A DNA stretch of 64,000 nt from Ancylobacter polymorphus (GTDB lineage: Bacteria > Pseudomonadota > Alphaproteobacteria > Rhizobiales > Xanthobacteraceae). Positions 54,591-63,390 of this stretch are shown here, one piece after another. Position 1 is the first letter of the stretch; each line of letters begins with the position of its first letter. The notes beneath the pieces are model-generated. The model did no database searches. It saw only the letters and a list, made by a program, of their open reading frames with translations, and was not told the origin of the DNA. Position numbers and translations under genes: made by a program. The DNA lies in contig NZ_JAUSUI010000005.1 in assembly GCF_030813495.1 (NCBI RefSeq), positions 186,001 through 250,000 of the forward strand. The letters are read 5' to 3'.

Positions 54591-54684
54591 CCGCGCACCG
54601 CGCTGTCTTTCAGTGCCCGCGCACCGCGCGGTCTTTCAGTGCCGGCGCACCGCGCGATTCGTCAGTGCCGGCGCACCGCGCCGG
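54591..54684. repeat. 26-base tandem repeat (3.6 copies) spanning the DUF971 stop
   Basis: Units begin at 54591, 54617, 54643 and 54669 (partial), of the form CCGCGCACCGCGCGGTCTTT plus CAGTGC. The minus-strand stop TGA of the DUF971 gene lies in the third unit (TCAGTGC), so two more copies of the gene's 3' end follow after the stop. Confidence 0.85.
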
Positions 54685-55048
54685 GGGCATCGCGGGAAAG
54701 ATTCTTCGCCGCCAGTTCCTGCAGATAGCGCTTGAAGCGCGCCTCCTGGTCGCGGCCGAGCTCATACAGCCAGTCCCAGGTGTAGATGCCGGTGGAATGG
54801 CCGTCGTCGAAGATCAGCCGCACGGCGTAATTCCCCACCGGGATCGCTTCCTCGATCCGCACCTCGCGCTTGCCCGCCACCAGCTGGCGGTCGGCCGGCG
54901 AATGGCCCTGCACCTCGGCGGAAGGGCTTTCCACCCGCAGCAGCTCGGCCGGCAGCGCGTAGCTCGCCCCGCCCTCGAAGGCGATGGTGAGCACGCGGCG
55001 GTCCTTGTGCACCTTGATCTCGGTCGGCCAGTTGGCGGCGTCGGTCAC
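54662..55048 (-). CDS. DUF971-domain protein
   Basis: A 128-residue protein. The DUF971 fold (WPTEIKVHKDRRVLTIAFEGG, then YALPAELLRVESPSAEVQGH, VGNYAVRLIFDDGHSTGIYTWDWLYEL) is complete. The same domain forms the N-terminus of gamma-butyrobetaine hydroxylase; free-standing copies often lie near Fe-S or cofactor genes, as here beside moaA. Start GTG 55048, with AGGAAG upstream. Its last three codons are part of a tandem repeat. Confidence 0.88.
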   Translation of the reverse strand: MTDAANWPTEIKVHKDRRVLTIAFEGGASYALPAELLRVESPSAEVQGHSPADRQLVAGKREVRIEEAIPVGNYAVRLIFDDGHSTGIYTWDWLYELGRDQEARFKRYLQELAAKNLSRDAPGAVRRH

Positions 55049-55174
55049 GGGCGTCTTCCTCTTCTAGCGTTCCTCCCCACATAGACAGAGCGCGCGGCTT
55101 CGCCAATCCCCCCGCAGCGGGTCGTCGTCTGCGTGGCGGCGTTTGCGCAAAACCCGCGTCACGAATGGGTTAGG

Positions 55175-55188
55175 CTATCGACCGATAG
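55175..55188. promoter_or_regulatory. Inverted repeat CTATCG-AC-CGATAG upstream of moaA
   Basis: A perfect six-base dyad in the DUF971/moaA divergent region, 82 bases before the chosen moaA GTG. It could be an operator of an unidentified regulator. Confidence 0.4.
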
Positions 55189-55269
55189 GGTTGCGCGGCT
55201 TGGCAGGCCCGCCCCCGGCCTTTAGAAATGGACGCAAGTAAACAGCGCCTTCGGCGCGGGAGCGACTGC

Positions 55270-56316
55270 GTGAGCACCAGCGAAGCCGTCATCGACCGTT
55301 TTCAGCGCGAGACCCCGCGTGCGCCGCTGGTCGACACCTTCGGCCGCGCCGTCACCTATCTGCGCGTCTCGGTCACCGACCGCTGCGATTTCCGCTGCGT
55401 GTACTGCATGGCCGAACACATGACCTTCCTGCCGAAGCCGGAATTGCTGACGCTGGAGGAGCTGGACCGCCTGTGCTCCGCCTTCGTCGCCCGCGGCGTG
55501 AAGAAGCTGCGCCTCACCGGCGGCGAACCGCTGGTGCGCCGCGATGTGATGACCCTGTTCCGCTCGCTCGGCCGCCATCTCGAAACCGGCGCGCTGGAAG
55601 AACTGACGCTGACCACCAATGGCTCGCAGCTCGCCCGCTTCGCCCGCGAACTCGCGGAGTGCGGGGTGAAGCGCATCAATGTCTCGCTCGACACGCTCGA
55701 CCCCGACCGTTTTCGGGCGCTGACCCGCTGGGGCGACCTCTCCAAGGTGCTCGCCGGCATCGATGCGGCGCAGCAGGCCGGGCTGCATGTGAAGCTCAAC
55801 GCCGTGGCGCTGGCCGGCGAGAATGAGGACGAAATTCCCGGCCTCATCGAATGGGCGCATGGGCGCGGCATGGACCTGTCGCTGATCGAGGTGATGCCGC
55901 TGGGCGAAACCGGCGCCGAGCGGATCGACCAGTATCTGCCGCTCTCCACCGTGCGCGCGCGCCTCGCCGAGCGCTGGACGCTGGAGGACATTCCGTTCCG
56001 CACCGGCGGCCCGGCGCGCTATGTCTCGATCAAGGAGACCGGCGGGCGGCTCGGCTTCATCACCCCGCTGACGCATAATTTCTGCGAGGGCTGCAACCGC
56101 GTCCGCGTCACCTGCACCGGCACGCTCTATATGTGCCTCGGCCAGGACGACGACGCCGATCTGCGCGCGCCTTTGCGCGCCTCCGAGAGCGACGAGACGC
56201 TGCACGCCGCGCTGGACGAAGCCATCTTCCGCAAGCCCAAGGGCCACGATTTCGTGATCGACCGGCCCGGCCAGGCCCCGGCCGTGCGCCGGCATATGAG
56301 CCTTACCGGCGGCTGA
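55270..56316 (+). CDS. moaA: GTP 3',8-cyclase MoaA
   Basis: A 348-residue radical SAM enzyme starting molybdenum-cofactor synthesis from GTP. The N-terminal [4Fe-4S] cluster motif is CDFRCVYC, the C-terminal cluster motif [13 protein letters not shown] with the third Cys in LYMC, and the C-terminal double Gly (SLTGG) needed for activity is present. Start: GTG 55270 has GGGAG nine bases upstream; ATG 55228 has none and would give 362 residues. No other moa or mob gene is in view. Confidence 0.93.
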   Translation: MSTSEAVIDRFQRETPRAPLVDTFGRAVTYLRVSVTDRCDFRCVYCMAEHMTFLPKPELLTLEELDRLCSAFVARGVKKLRLTGGEPLVRRDVMTLFRSLGRHLETGALEELTLTTNGSQLARFARELAECGVKRINVSLDTLDPDRFRALTRWGDLSKVLAGIDAAQQAGLHVKLNAVALAGENEDEIPGLIEWAHGRGMDLSLIEVMPLGETGAERIDQYLPLSTVRARLAERWTLEDIPFRTGGPARYVSIKETGGRLGFITPLTHNFCEGCNRVRVTCTGTLYMCLGQDDDADLRAPLRASESDETLHAALDEAIFRKPKGHDFVIDRPGQAPAVRRHMSLTGG

Positions 56317-56457
56317 ACCCGGCCCTTTCCAGCCTTGCGCATGGCTGCCGCGCGCGCCCGCCTGTTGCTGCATTGCAATACAACGTGCATAGGATTGCCG
56401 GAATCGCGCTGCTAAACAGCAGCGAACACACCCTTTTTCGACATAGAGCGTTTCGCG

Positions 56458-57657
56458 ATGCAGCTTCCGCTGTTGGCCCTCGCCATGGCCTCCTTCGGCA
56501 TTGGCACGACCGAATTCGTCATTATGGGCCTCCTGCCGGAGGTCGCCGCCGATCTCTCGGTCAGCATCCCCGCCGCCGGCCTGCTGGTCACCGGCTATGC
56601 GCTCGGCGTGGTGGTGGGGGCGCCCATCGTCGCCATCATCACCAATTCCCTGCCGCGCAAGGGCACGCTGATCGGCCTTGCCAGCATGTTCGTGCTCGGC
56701 AATTTCCTCTGCGCCATCGCGCCGGACTACTGGTTCCTCATGGGCGCGCGGGTGGTTACCGCCTTCTGCCACGGCGCCTTTTTCGGCATCGGCGCGGTCG
56801 TGGCGGCCAATCTGGTGCCGCCGAACCAGCGGGCCAGCGCCATCGCGCTGATGTTCGCCGGGCTGACGCTCGCCAATGTGCTCGGCGTGCCGCTCGGCAC
56901 CGCGCTCGGCCAAGCCGCTGGCTGGCGCTCCACCTTCTGGGCGGTGGTGCTCATCGGCATTCTCGCGGTCAGCGCCATCGCGCTGTGGGTGCCGCGCGAC
57001 ATTCCCCATGCCTCGGGCAACATCCTGCGCGAATTCGCGGTGCTGAAGCGCCCGCAGGTGATCCTCACCATGCTGATGAGCGTGCTGGCCTCGGCCAGCC
57101 TGTTCTCGGTGTTCACCTATATCGCCCCGCTGCTGCGCGACGTGACCGGCTTCACCCCGCACGCCGTCACCTATGTGCTGCTGCTGTTCGGGGTGGGCAT
57201 CACCATCGGCAATCTGCTCGGCGGCAAGCTGGCGGACTGGCGGCTGATGCCCTCGCTGATGGCGAGCTTCATCGGGCTGGCCGCCGTGCTGGTGGCCTTC
57301 GTCTTCCTCAGCGGCTTCGCCGCCGCCACGGTCGCCACCATCTTCATCTGGGGCATTCTGGTGTTCGCCGTGGTGCCGCCGATCCAGATGCGGGTGGTCG
57401 ACGCCGCGGAAGGCGCGCCCAACCTCGCCTCGACGCTCAATCAGGGCGCGTTCAATCTCGGCAATGCCGCCGGCGCCTGGATCGGCGGGGCGGCGATCAC
57501 CTTCGGCATCAGCTATGCGGACCTGCCCTGGGTCGGCGCCGGGCTGGCGGTGGGCGCGCTCGGCCTGTGCGTCGCCTCGCAGGCGCTGGAACGCCGCACC
57601 GGCGGTCTGGTGGAGGCGGACGAGCTCGCCGGCGAGGTCGCCTGCGAGGAGTGCTGA
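56458..57657 (+). CDS. MFS exporter, AraJ/YdhP-type
   Basis: A 399-residue major facilitator protein with twelve helices (DHA1 drug efflux group). The opening LALAMASFGIGTTEFVIMGLLPEVA is the signature of AraJ/YdhP-like exporters, with the A-loop GYALGVVVGAPIVA and LNQGAFNLGNAAGAWIGG as further blocks. The C-terminal 25 residues are acidic with two Cys (EVACEEC), unusual but of unknown meaning. Substrate unknown. Confidence 0.88.
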   Translation: MQLPLLALAMASFGIGTTEFVIMGLLPEVAADLSVSIPAAGLLVTGYALGVVVGAPIVAIITNSLPRKGTLIGLASMFVLGNFLCAIAPDYWFLMGARVVTAFCHGAFFGIGAVVAANLVPPNQRASAIALMFAGLTLANVLGVPLGTALGQAAGWRSTFWAVVLIGILAVSAIALWVPRDIPHASGNILREFAVLKRPQVILTMLMSVLASASLFSVFTYIAPLLRDVTGFTPHAVTYVLLLFGVGITIGNLLGGKLADWRLMPSLMASFIGLAAVLVAFVFLSGFAAATVATIFIWGILVFAVVPPIQMRVVDAAEGAPNLASTLNQGAFNLGNAAGAWIGGAAITFGISYADLPWVGAGLAVGALGLCVASQALERRTGGLVEADELAGEVACEEC

Positions 57658-57773
57658 ACCCGCCTTGAGCCGCCCCCTCCCCGGGGCGCGGCTCTCGTTC
57701 GGCGCCGTCGCCAAAGCCGCGATTGCGCCGCCTTTGCATGGCTTAAGGGCGCTTCTGCCTCCGGACACTCCTC

Positions 57774-58700
57774 ATGCACGCCCAAAGCGCCAAGCGCGGC
57801 ATCCTTCTGATGATCGCGGGATCGTCGATCTTCTCCACCAATGACGCCTTCTCCAAGCTGGCGCTGGCGCATATCCCGACCTCGCAGATCCTCGCCATGC
57901 GCGGCGTTCTCGCCGCGCTGGTGCTGCTGGCGGTGCTGGGCTGGATGGGCCAGCTGCCGGCGCTGCGCCACATGATGGAGCGGCGGGTGCTGCTACGCTC
58001 CTTCACCGAGGCCGGGGTGGCGATCCTGTTCATCACCTCGATCTCGGTGATGTCGATCGCCGATTCGACCGCCATCCTGCAGGTCACCCCGCTCGCCACC
58101 ATGGCGGCGGCGGTGCTGCTGTTCAGCGCGCATATCGGCTGGCGGCAATGGCTGGCGGTCGGCATCGGCTTTCTCGGCGTGACGCTGATCGTCAAGCCCG
58201 GCACCTCCGCCTTCGACACCATGGCGCTGCTGCCGCTGGCGGCCGCGCTCTTGATGGCGTTCCGCGATTTCATCACCGGCCGCATCGGCGCGCATGTGCC
58301 GACGCTGGTCGTCACCTTCACCACGGCGGTGGTGGGCATGGGCTTCGGCTTCGCCGGCAGTTCGGTGGAGCCCTGGCAGGCGGTCGATACGCGGACGCTG
58401 GCCTATCTCGTCGGCGGCAGCATCTCGCTGGTGATCGGCCAGCTGCTGACCATCGCGGCGATGCGCACCGCCGACATCTCCGTGGTGGCACCGTTCCGCT
58501 ACGCCGCCGTGGTCTGCGCCGTCGGCCTTTCCGCCGTGGTGTTCCACGACATGCCCGATCTCGTCTCCATCGGCGGCATGGCGCTCATCATGGCGGCGGG
58601 GCTCTACACCATGCACCACCATATGAGCGCCCGCGCCCTCACCGCCGCCCGCCCGGCGCCGCGCGAGGCCGCCTGCGAGGGGCCCCGCGCCGGCGGCTGA
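57774..58700 (+). CDS. DMT-superfamily transporter with two EamA domains
   Basis: A 308-residue protein with ten helices in two EamA halves; GILLMIAGSSIFSTNDAFSK, LAMRGVLAALVLLAV, and VAPFRYAAVVCAVGLSAVVF are typical. It resembles uncharacterised alphaproteobacterial members of the S-adenosylmethionine/metabolite carrier type, but no substrate can be assigned. It follows the MFS exporter by 116 bases and converges on the TRAP genes with three bases between stops. Confidence 0.85.
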   Translation: MHAQSAKRGILLMIAGSSIFSTNDAFSKLALAHIPTSQILAMRGVLAALVLLAVLGWMGQLPALRHMMERRVLLRSFTEAGVAILFITSISVMSIADSTAILQVTPLATMAAAVLLFSAHIGWRQWLAVGIGFLGVTLIVKPGTSAFDTMALLPLAAALLMAFRDFITGRIGAHVPTLVVTFTTAVVGMGFGFAGSSVEPWQAVDTRTLAYLVGGSISLVIGQLLTIAAMRTADISVVAPFRYAAVVCAVGLSAVVFHDMPDLVSIGGMALIMAAGLYTMHHHMSARALTAARPAPREAACEGPRAGG

Positions 58701-58703
58701 GCC

Positions 58704-59810
58704 TCAGCCCTTCTGGCGGGCGCGGATCATGTAGCCGTCGTAAGGATATTCGCCGACCTGCCACCACAGATATTCCTCGTTGCGGAAGGCGAGCATCGAG
58801 TCGTAGATCTTCTTGAAATCGGCGTTCTTGGCGGAAATCTCCGCCATCAGCGCGATGTTCTCCTTATAGGCCGCGTCCATCACCTCCTGCGGGAACGGGC
58901 GCAGCTGCGCGCCGCCGGCCACCAGCCGGCGCAGCGCAGCCGGGTTGCGGGCGTCGTACTTCGCCAGCATGTCGGCATTGGCATAGGCGGAGGCCGCCTC
59001 GAACGCGGCCTGGTAAGCCTTGGGCAGTTCCTCCCACGCCTTGCCATTGGCGATGAAATGGATGGTCGGCCCGCCTTCCCACCAGCCGGGATAATAGTAA
59101 TAGGGCGCCACCCGGACGAAGCCGAGCTTCTCATCGTCCACCGGCCCGACGAATTCGGCGGCGTCGATCGTGCCCTTTTCCAGCGCGGGGTAGATGTCGC
59201 CGCCGGCGAAGTTCTGCGGCACCAGGCCGAGGCGCGCCAGCACCTGCCCGGCAATGCCGGGAATGCGCATCTTCAGCCCCTTGAGATCGGCGACCGACTT
59301 GATCTCCTTGCGGAACCAGCCGCCCATCTGCGCGCCGGTATTGCCGCCGGCAAAGCCCACGACGCCATATTTCGCCAGGAACGCCGCCTGCAGCTCATTG
59401 CCGCCGCCATGGTAGAGCCACGCCGTCTGCATGCGGGCATTGAGCCCGAAGGGCAGCGTGGTGAAGGGGGCGAAGGACGGGTCCTTGCCGATGTAATAAT
59501 ACAGCGCCGTCTGGCACACCTCGACCGTGCGGTTCTGCACGGCATCGAACGCCTGCAGGCCGGGCACGATCTCGCCGGGGGCGAACACGTCGATGGTGAA
59601 ACGGCCATCCGTGGCCTCGCCGACATATTTCGACAGCAGGGTGGCGGCGCCATAGATGGTGTCGAGCGATTTCGGGTAGCTCGACGTCAGCCGCCAGCGC
59701 AGCGTCGGCAGGTTCTGCGCGAGGGCGGGCGCCGCCAGCGTGGACGCGGCGGCGGCGGTGGCGAGGCCGGCGCCCGTGATGAGGCCCCGGCGGGAAGGCG
59801 AATGCGGCAT
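58704..59810 (-). CDS. TRAP transporter solute-binding protein, TakP-like, copy 1
   Basis: A 368-residue DctP-family protein with a Tat-type signal (SRRGLITGAGL). The body has LRWRLTSSYPKSLDTIYG, GGNTGAQMGGWFRKEI, and FVRVAPYYYYPGWWEGG, the last being typical of TakP-like proteins that bind 2-oxo acids. ATG 59810 has GAGGAAA upstream. It is the second of a tandem pair; no DctQ or DctM membrane gene is present on either side, so it must work with a distant permease. Confidence 0.88.
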   Translation of the reverse strand: MPHSPSRRGLITGAGLATAAAASTLAAPALAQNLPTLRWRLTSSYPKSLDTIYGAATLLSKYVGEATDGRFTIDVFAPGEIVPGLQAFDAVQNRTVEVCQTALYYYIGKDPSFAPFTTLPFGLNARMQTAWLYHGGGNELQAAFLAKYGVVGFAGGNTGAQMGGWFRKEIKSVADLKGLKMRIPGIAGQVLARLGLVPQNFAGGDIYPALEKGTIDAAEFVGPVDDEKLGFVRVAPYYYYPGWWEGGPTIHFIANGKAWEELPKAYQAAFEAASAYANADMLAKYDARNPAALRRLVAGGAQLRPFPQEVMDAAYKENIALMAEISAKNADFKKIYDSMLAFRNEEYLWWQVGEYPYDGYMIRARQKG

Positions 59811-59839
59811 CGGCGTTTCCTCTGGTGTTTTCGTTGACG

Positions 59840-60928
59840 TCACCCCCGCGTGCGGGCGCGGATCATGTAGCCGTCATAGGGGTATTCGCCAACCTGCCAC
59901 CACAGATACTCCTCGTTGCGGAAGGCGATCTGCGCGTCCATGATCTTCTTGAACCCGGCATTCTTGGCGCTGATTTCGGCGATCAGTTCGTTGGAGGCCT
60001 TCCACGAGGCGTCGAGGAAGCTCTGCGGGAAGGTGCGCAGCTGCGCGCCCGCCGCCACCAGCCGGCGCAGCGCCGCCGGGTTGAAGGCGTCGTATTTCGC
60101 CAGCATGTCGGCATTGGCATAGGCCACCGCCGCCTCGAACGCGGCCTGATAGGCCTTGGGAAGCCCGTTCCACTTGTCGCGGTTGACCACGACATTCATC
60201 GTCGGCCCGCCATCCCACCAGCCGGGATAGTAGTAATAGGGCGCCACCCGGACAAAGCCGAGCTTCTCGTCGTCATAGGGGCCGACCCATTCGCAGGCGT
60301 CGATCGTGCCCTTTTCCAGCGCGGCATAGATGTCGCCGGGGGCGATCTGCTGCGGCACGACGCCGAGCTTGGCCACCACCTGCCCGGCAATGCCGCCGAT
60401 GCGGAACTTCAGGCCGCGGAAGTCGGCGAGGTCCTTCACCTCCTTGCGGAACCAGCCGCCCATCTGGGTGCCGGTATTGCCGCCGAGAAAGCCGACAAGG
60501 TTGTATTTGGCGAGGAACTCGTCCTGCAATTCGCGCCCGCCGCCATGGTAGAACCAGGCGTTCTGCATGCGCGCGTTCAGCCCGAACGGCATGGTGGTGA
60601 AGCAGGCGAAGGAAGGGTCCTTGCCGGTGTAGTAATAGAGCGGCGTCTGAGCCACCTCCACCGTGCCGTTCTGCACCGCGTCCAGCGCCTGCAGCCCCGG
60701 CACGATCTCGCCGGCGGCGAAGTTCTGGATGACGAAGCGGCCCTCCGTCACCTCGCTCACATAGCGCGACACCAGCTCATTGGCGCCGAAAATGGCGTCC
60801 AGCACCTTCGGCACGGAGGAGGTGAGCCGCCAGCGCACCTGCGGCGCGCCCTGCGCCAAGGCGGGGGCGGCCAAGCCCGCAGCGGGAGCGGCGAGTGCGG
60901 CAGTGCGGAGAAAATCGCGGCGCTTCAT
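59840..60928 (-). CDS. TRAP transporter solute-binding protein, TakP-like, copy 2
   Basis: A 362-residue paralogue of the downstream gene. Tat signal MKRRDFLRTAALAAPAAG is stronger than in copy 1. The ligand-site blocks VRWRLTSSVPKVLDAIFG, GGNTGTQMGGWFRKEV and FVRVAPYYYYPGWWDGG are shared, and the C-terminus FRNEEYLWWQVGEYPYDGYM is identical in both. It is transcribed first; copy 1 starts 29 bases after its stop. ATG 60928 is chosen because the Tat motif follows directly. Confidence 0.88.
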   Translation of the reverse strand: MKRRDFLRTAALAAPAAGLAAPALAQGAPQVRWRLTSSVPKVLDAIFGANELVSRYVSEVTEGRFVIQNFAAGEIVPGLQALDAVQNGTVEVAQTPLYYYTGKDPSFACFTTMPFGLNARMQNAWFYHGGGRELQDEFLAKYNLVGFLGGNTGTQMGGWFRKEVKDLADFRGLKFRIGGIAGQVVAKLGVVPQQIAPGDIYAALEKGTIDACEWVGPYDDEKLGFVRVAPYYYYPGWWDGGPTMNVVVNRDKWNGLPKAYQAAFEAAVAYANADMLAKYDAFNPAALRRLVAAGAQLRTFPQSFLDASWKASNELIAEISAKNAGFKKIMDAQIAFRNEEYLWWQVGEYPYDGYMIRARTRG

Positions 60929-61078
60929 GGGCAGGCATCCCTCGCAGATGGGCGAGGATGTTTGCAACAGCCGGCGGCGCAGGGCAACCGGCTTGGGCCC
61001 CGCGCCGGCCGTCGCGCAAATGTTCTTGATATGTTCACATGGCGGCCTTAGCGTCCGCTGGTCATCGGAGAGTTCGCC

Positions 61079-61909
61079 ATGAACGACAAGTCCGCCCGCT
61101 TCCGCGCGCTGCATGAAGGGCCCGGCGCCTTCATCCTGCCCAACCCGTGGGATGCCGGCACGGCGCGCATCTTCGCCGCGCTGGGCTTTCCTGCCCTCGC
61201 CACCACCAGCGCCGGGATGGCGTTCTCGCACGGCGTCCGCGATGGCCGCGCCGGGCGCGCGGAGATGCTCGCCCATTGCGCCCACATCGTCGGCGCCACT
61301 GGACTTCCCGTCTCGGCCGATCTCGAAAATGGCTTCGGCGACAGCCCGGAGGCCGTGGCCGAGACGATTCGCGCCGCCGCCGGCACCGGGCTCGCGGGCG
61401 GCTCGATCGAGGACCATACCGGCCGGCCGGAGGCGCCGGTCTACGATTTCACCCTCGCGGTGGAACGCATCGCGGCGGCGGTGGAAGCGCGCCGCCGGCT
61501 GCCCGGCGATTTCGTCCTCACCGCCCGGGCGGAGAATTTCCTCTGGGGGCGCCCGGATCTCGACGACACGATCCGCCGGCTGCAGGCCTTCGAGGCGGCG
61601 GGCGCCGATGTGCTCTACGCCCCCGGCCTGCCGGATATCGAGGCGGTGCGCACGGTCTGCGCGGCGGTGACGCGGCCGGTCAATGTGGTGGTCGGCATCG
61701 GCAAGGCCCGCTTCACCCGCGAGGAGTTGAGCGCGGCCGGCGTGCGGAGGATCAGCATCGGCTCCAGCCTCGCCCGCCTCGCCTATGGCGCGGTGGCCCG
61801 CGCCGCGCAGACCATGCAGCACGAGGGGCGTTTCGACTTTGTCGACGGCGCCATGGGCTTCGCCGAGATCGAGGCGTTCTTCACCCCGTTCGAGGCGCCG
61901 GAACGCTGA
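61079..61909 (+). CDS. Isocitrate lyase/PEP mutase family enzyme
   Basis: A 276-residue TIM-barrel protein of the ICL/PEP mutase superfamily. GAFILPNPWDAGTARIF, LPVSADLENGFGD and GGSIEDHTGRP (metal-binding Asp/Glu residues) are clear. It lacks the KKCGH motif of true isocitrate lyase, so it is more likely a C-C or P-C lyase acting on an oxaloacetate-like or 2-oxo acid substrate; exact activity unknown. GGAGAG precedes ATG 61079. Divergent from the TRAP binding proteins, so metabolism of the transported oxo acid is conceivable. Confidence 0.82.
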   Translation: MNDKSARFRALHEGPGAFILPNPWDAGTARIFAALGFPALATTSAGMAFSHGVRDGRAGRAEMLAHCAHIVGATGLPVSADLENGFGDSPEAVAETIRAAAGTGLAGGSIEDHTGRPEAPVYDFTLAVERIAAAVEARRRLPGDFVLTARAENFLWGRPDLDDTIRRLQAFEAAGADVLYAPGLPDIEAVRTVCAAVTRPVNVVVGIGKARFTREELSAAGVRRISIGSSLARLAYGAVARAAQTMQHEGRFDFVDGAMGFAEIEAFFTPFEAPER

Positions 61910-61957
61910 GCGAGGGGCGAGGCAAGCGGCGCGGCCGCCCTGCCTCGCCGGTTCGCG

Positions 61958-63142
61958 TCAGCCTTCCATCACGATGCGCGGCGCCGGGCGCGCCGCACTG
62001 CGCCGGCCCGCCAGCGCTTCGCGCACCGAATTGGCGATGGCGCGGTAGATGCCGGCCTCCGCGCTGTCCGGCCGGGTCGCCACCACCGGCAGGCCGGCGT
62101 CCGAGGTCTCGCGGATCGACATTTGCAGCGGCACCTCGCCGAGGAAGGGCACGCCGAGCCGCTGCGCCTCGTGCCGCGCCCCGCCATGGCCGAACACGTC
62201 GGAACGGGTGCCGCAATGCGGGCACATGAAGTAGCTCATATTCTCGACCACGCCGAGCACCGGCACGTTGACCTTCTGGAACATGGCGACGCCGCGCCGC
62301 GCGTCGATCAGCGCGAGGTCCTGCGGGGTGGAGACGATGACCGCGCCGGCCAGCGGCACCTGCTGCGCCATGGTCAGCTGCGCATCGCCGGTGCCGGGCG
62401 GCATGTCGACCACGAGAATGTCGAGCGGCGCCCAGTTCACTTCCTTCAGCATCTGGCTGATCGCCGACATCACCATCGGCCCGCGCCAGATCATCGGCGT
62501 CTCTTCCTCCACGAGGAAGCCGATGGACATCACCTTGAGGCCGAAGGCCTGCATCGGCGTGATCATCCGCCCATTGACCTCCGGCCGGCCCTTCAGCCCC
62601 ATCAGGCGCGGCACGGAAGGGCCGTAAATATCGGCGTCGAGCAGGCCGACCTTGAGGCCGGAGGCGGCAAGGCCGAGCGCAAGATTGGCCGCCAGTGTCG
62701 ACTTGCCGACGCCGCCCTTGCCCGAGGCCACCGCGATGATGGCGCCGACGCCCGGCAGGCCCGGCGTCTCCTTCTGCGGATCGGCCGGCGGCTGCGCATG
62801 GCTATGGCCGGCATGGGAATGCCCGGCATGCGAATGACCGCCGGCAGCCGGCGCGCGCGCGGAGGCGGGCGTGTGCGAGGCGATGGGGGGCAGGCCCGCC
62901 TTGCGCTCGGCGGTCAGCGCCACCAGCGCCGAGGTCACGCCCGGCGTGCCGCGCACGGTGCGCTCCACGGCGGCGCGCACCGGCTCCCAGGCGCGGGCTT
63001 CAGTGGCATCGACGGTGAGCGAGAGATAGACCTTGCCGTCCGAGACCAGCACCTCCGAGAGCACGCCGGCCTCGGTCACGGGACGGCCATCGGGGGCGGA
63101 AACCTGCGCCAGCCGCGCCTTCACATCGTCTGCCGTCGCCAT
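61958..63142 (-). CDS. apbC: Mrp/ApbC-family ATP-binding iron-sulfur carrier with His-rich linker
   Basis: A 394-residue protein. An N-terminal MIP18/DUF59 domain (residues 1-85) is joined to a Mrp ATPase by a linker with three HSHAG-type units (about residues 102-116). The deviant Walker A is SGKGGVGKST, DADIYGPSVP follows, and the Cys pair FMCPHCG binds an Fe-S cluster between subunits. It delivers Fe-S clusters in the cytoplasm. ATG 63142 is preceded by GAGGAG. The linker length and histidines vary in the family and could bind metal. Confidence 0.92.
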   Translation of the reverse strand: MATADDVKARLAQVSAPDGRPVTEAGVLSEVLVSDGKVYLSLTVDATEARAWEPVRAAVERTVRGTPGVTSALVALTAERKAGLPPIASHTPASARAPAAGGHSHAGHSHAGHSHAQPPADPQKETPGLPGVGAIIAVASGKGGVGKSTLAANLALGLAASGLKVGLLDADIYGPSVPRLMGLKGRPEVNGRMITPMQAFGLKVMSIGFLVEEETPMIWRGPMVMSAISQMLKEVNWAPLDILVVDMPPGTGDAQLTMAQQVPLAGAVIVSTPQDLALIDARRGVAMFQKVNVPVLGVVENMSYFMCPHCGTRSDVFGHGGARHEAQRLGVPFLGEVPLQMSIRETSDAGLPVVATRPDSAEAGIYRAIANSVREALAGRRSAARPAPRIVMEG

Positions 63143-63390
63143 TGCCCGCTTCTCCTCAATAGAGCTGTTTCAAGCTGAGACACACCAGCGCGCGCGCAGC
63201 GTCAACCCATGCCGCGCCGTCGGGTGATCGACGCCCGCTATGGCGCTGCATTGCACACAAATGGGTCAGTTCGACTTTGTGATGAGGGAAGCGGCACCCC
63301 CGTTGCACTGCCTTCGCAAATAGTGCCAGCATGGGTTGCCGGCAACGACAAAACAAACCGGCGCAGGCTACTCGTTCAGAGGGGAACATC

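Noticed and set aside
55100..55269. Molybdenum-cofactor riboswitch upstream of moaA
   Set aside because: I see only a short six-base dyad, not the multi-stem structure of the Moco RNA motif. A covariance-model search would be decisive.
61079..61909. Isocitrate lyase (AceA)
   Set aside because: The KKCGH catalytic motif is missing and the protein is about half the length of AceA.
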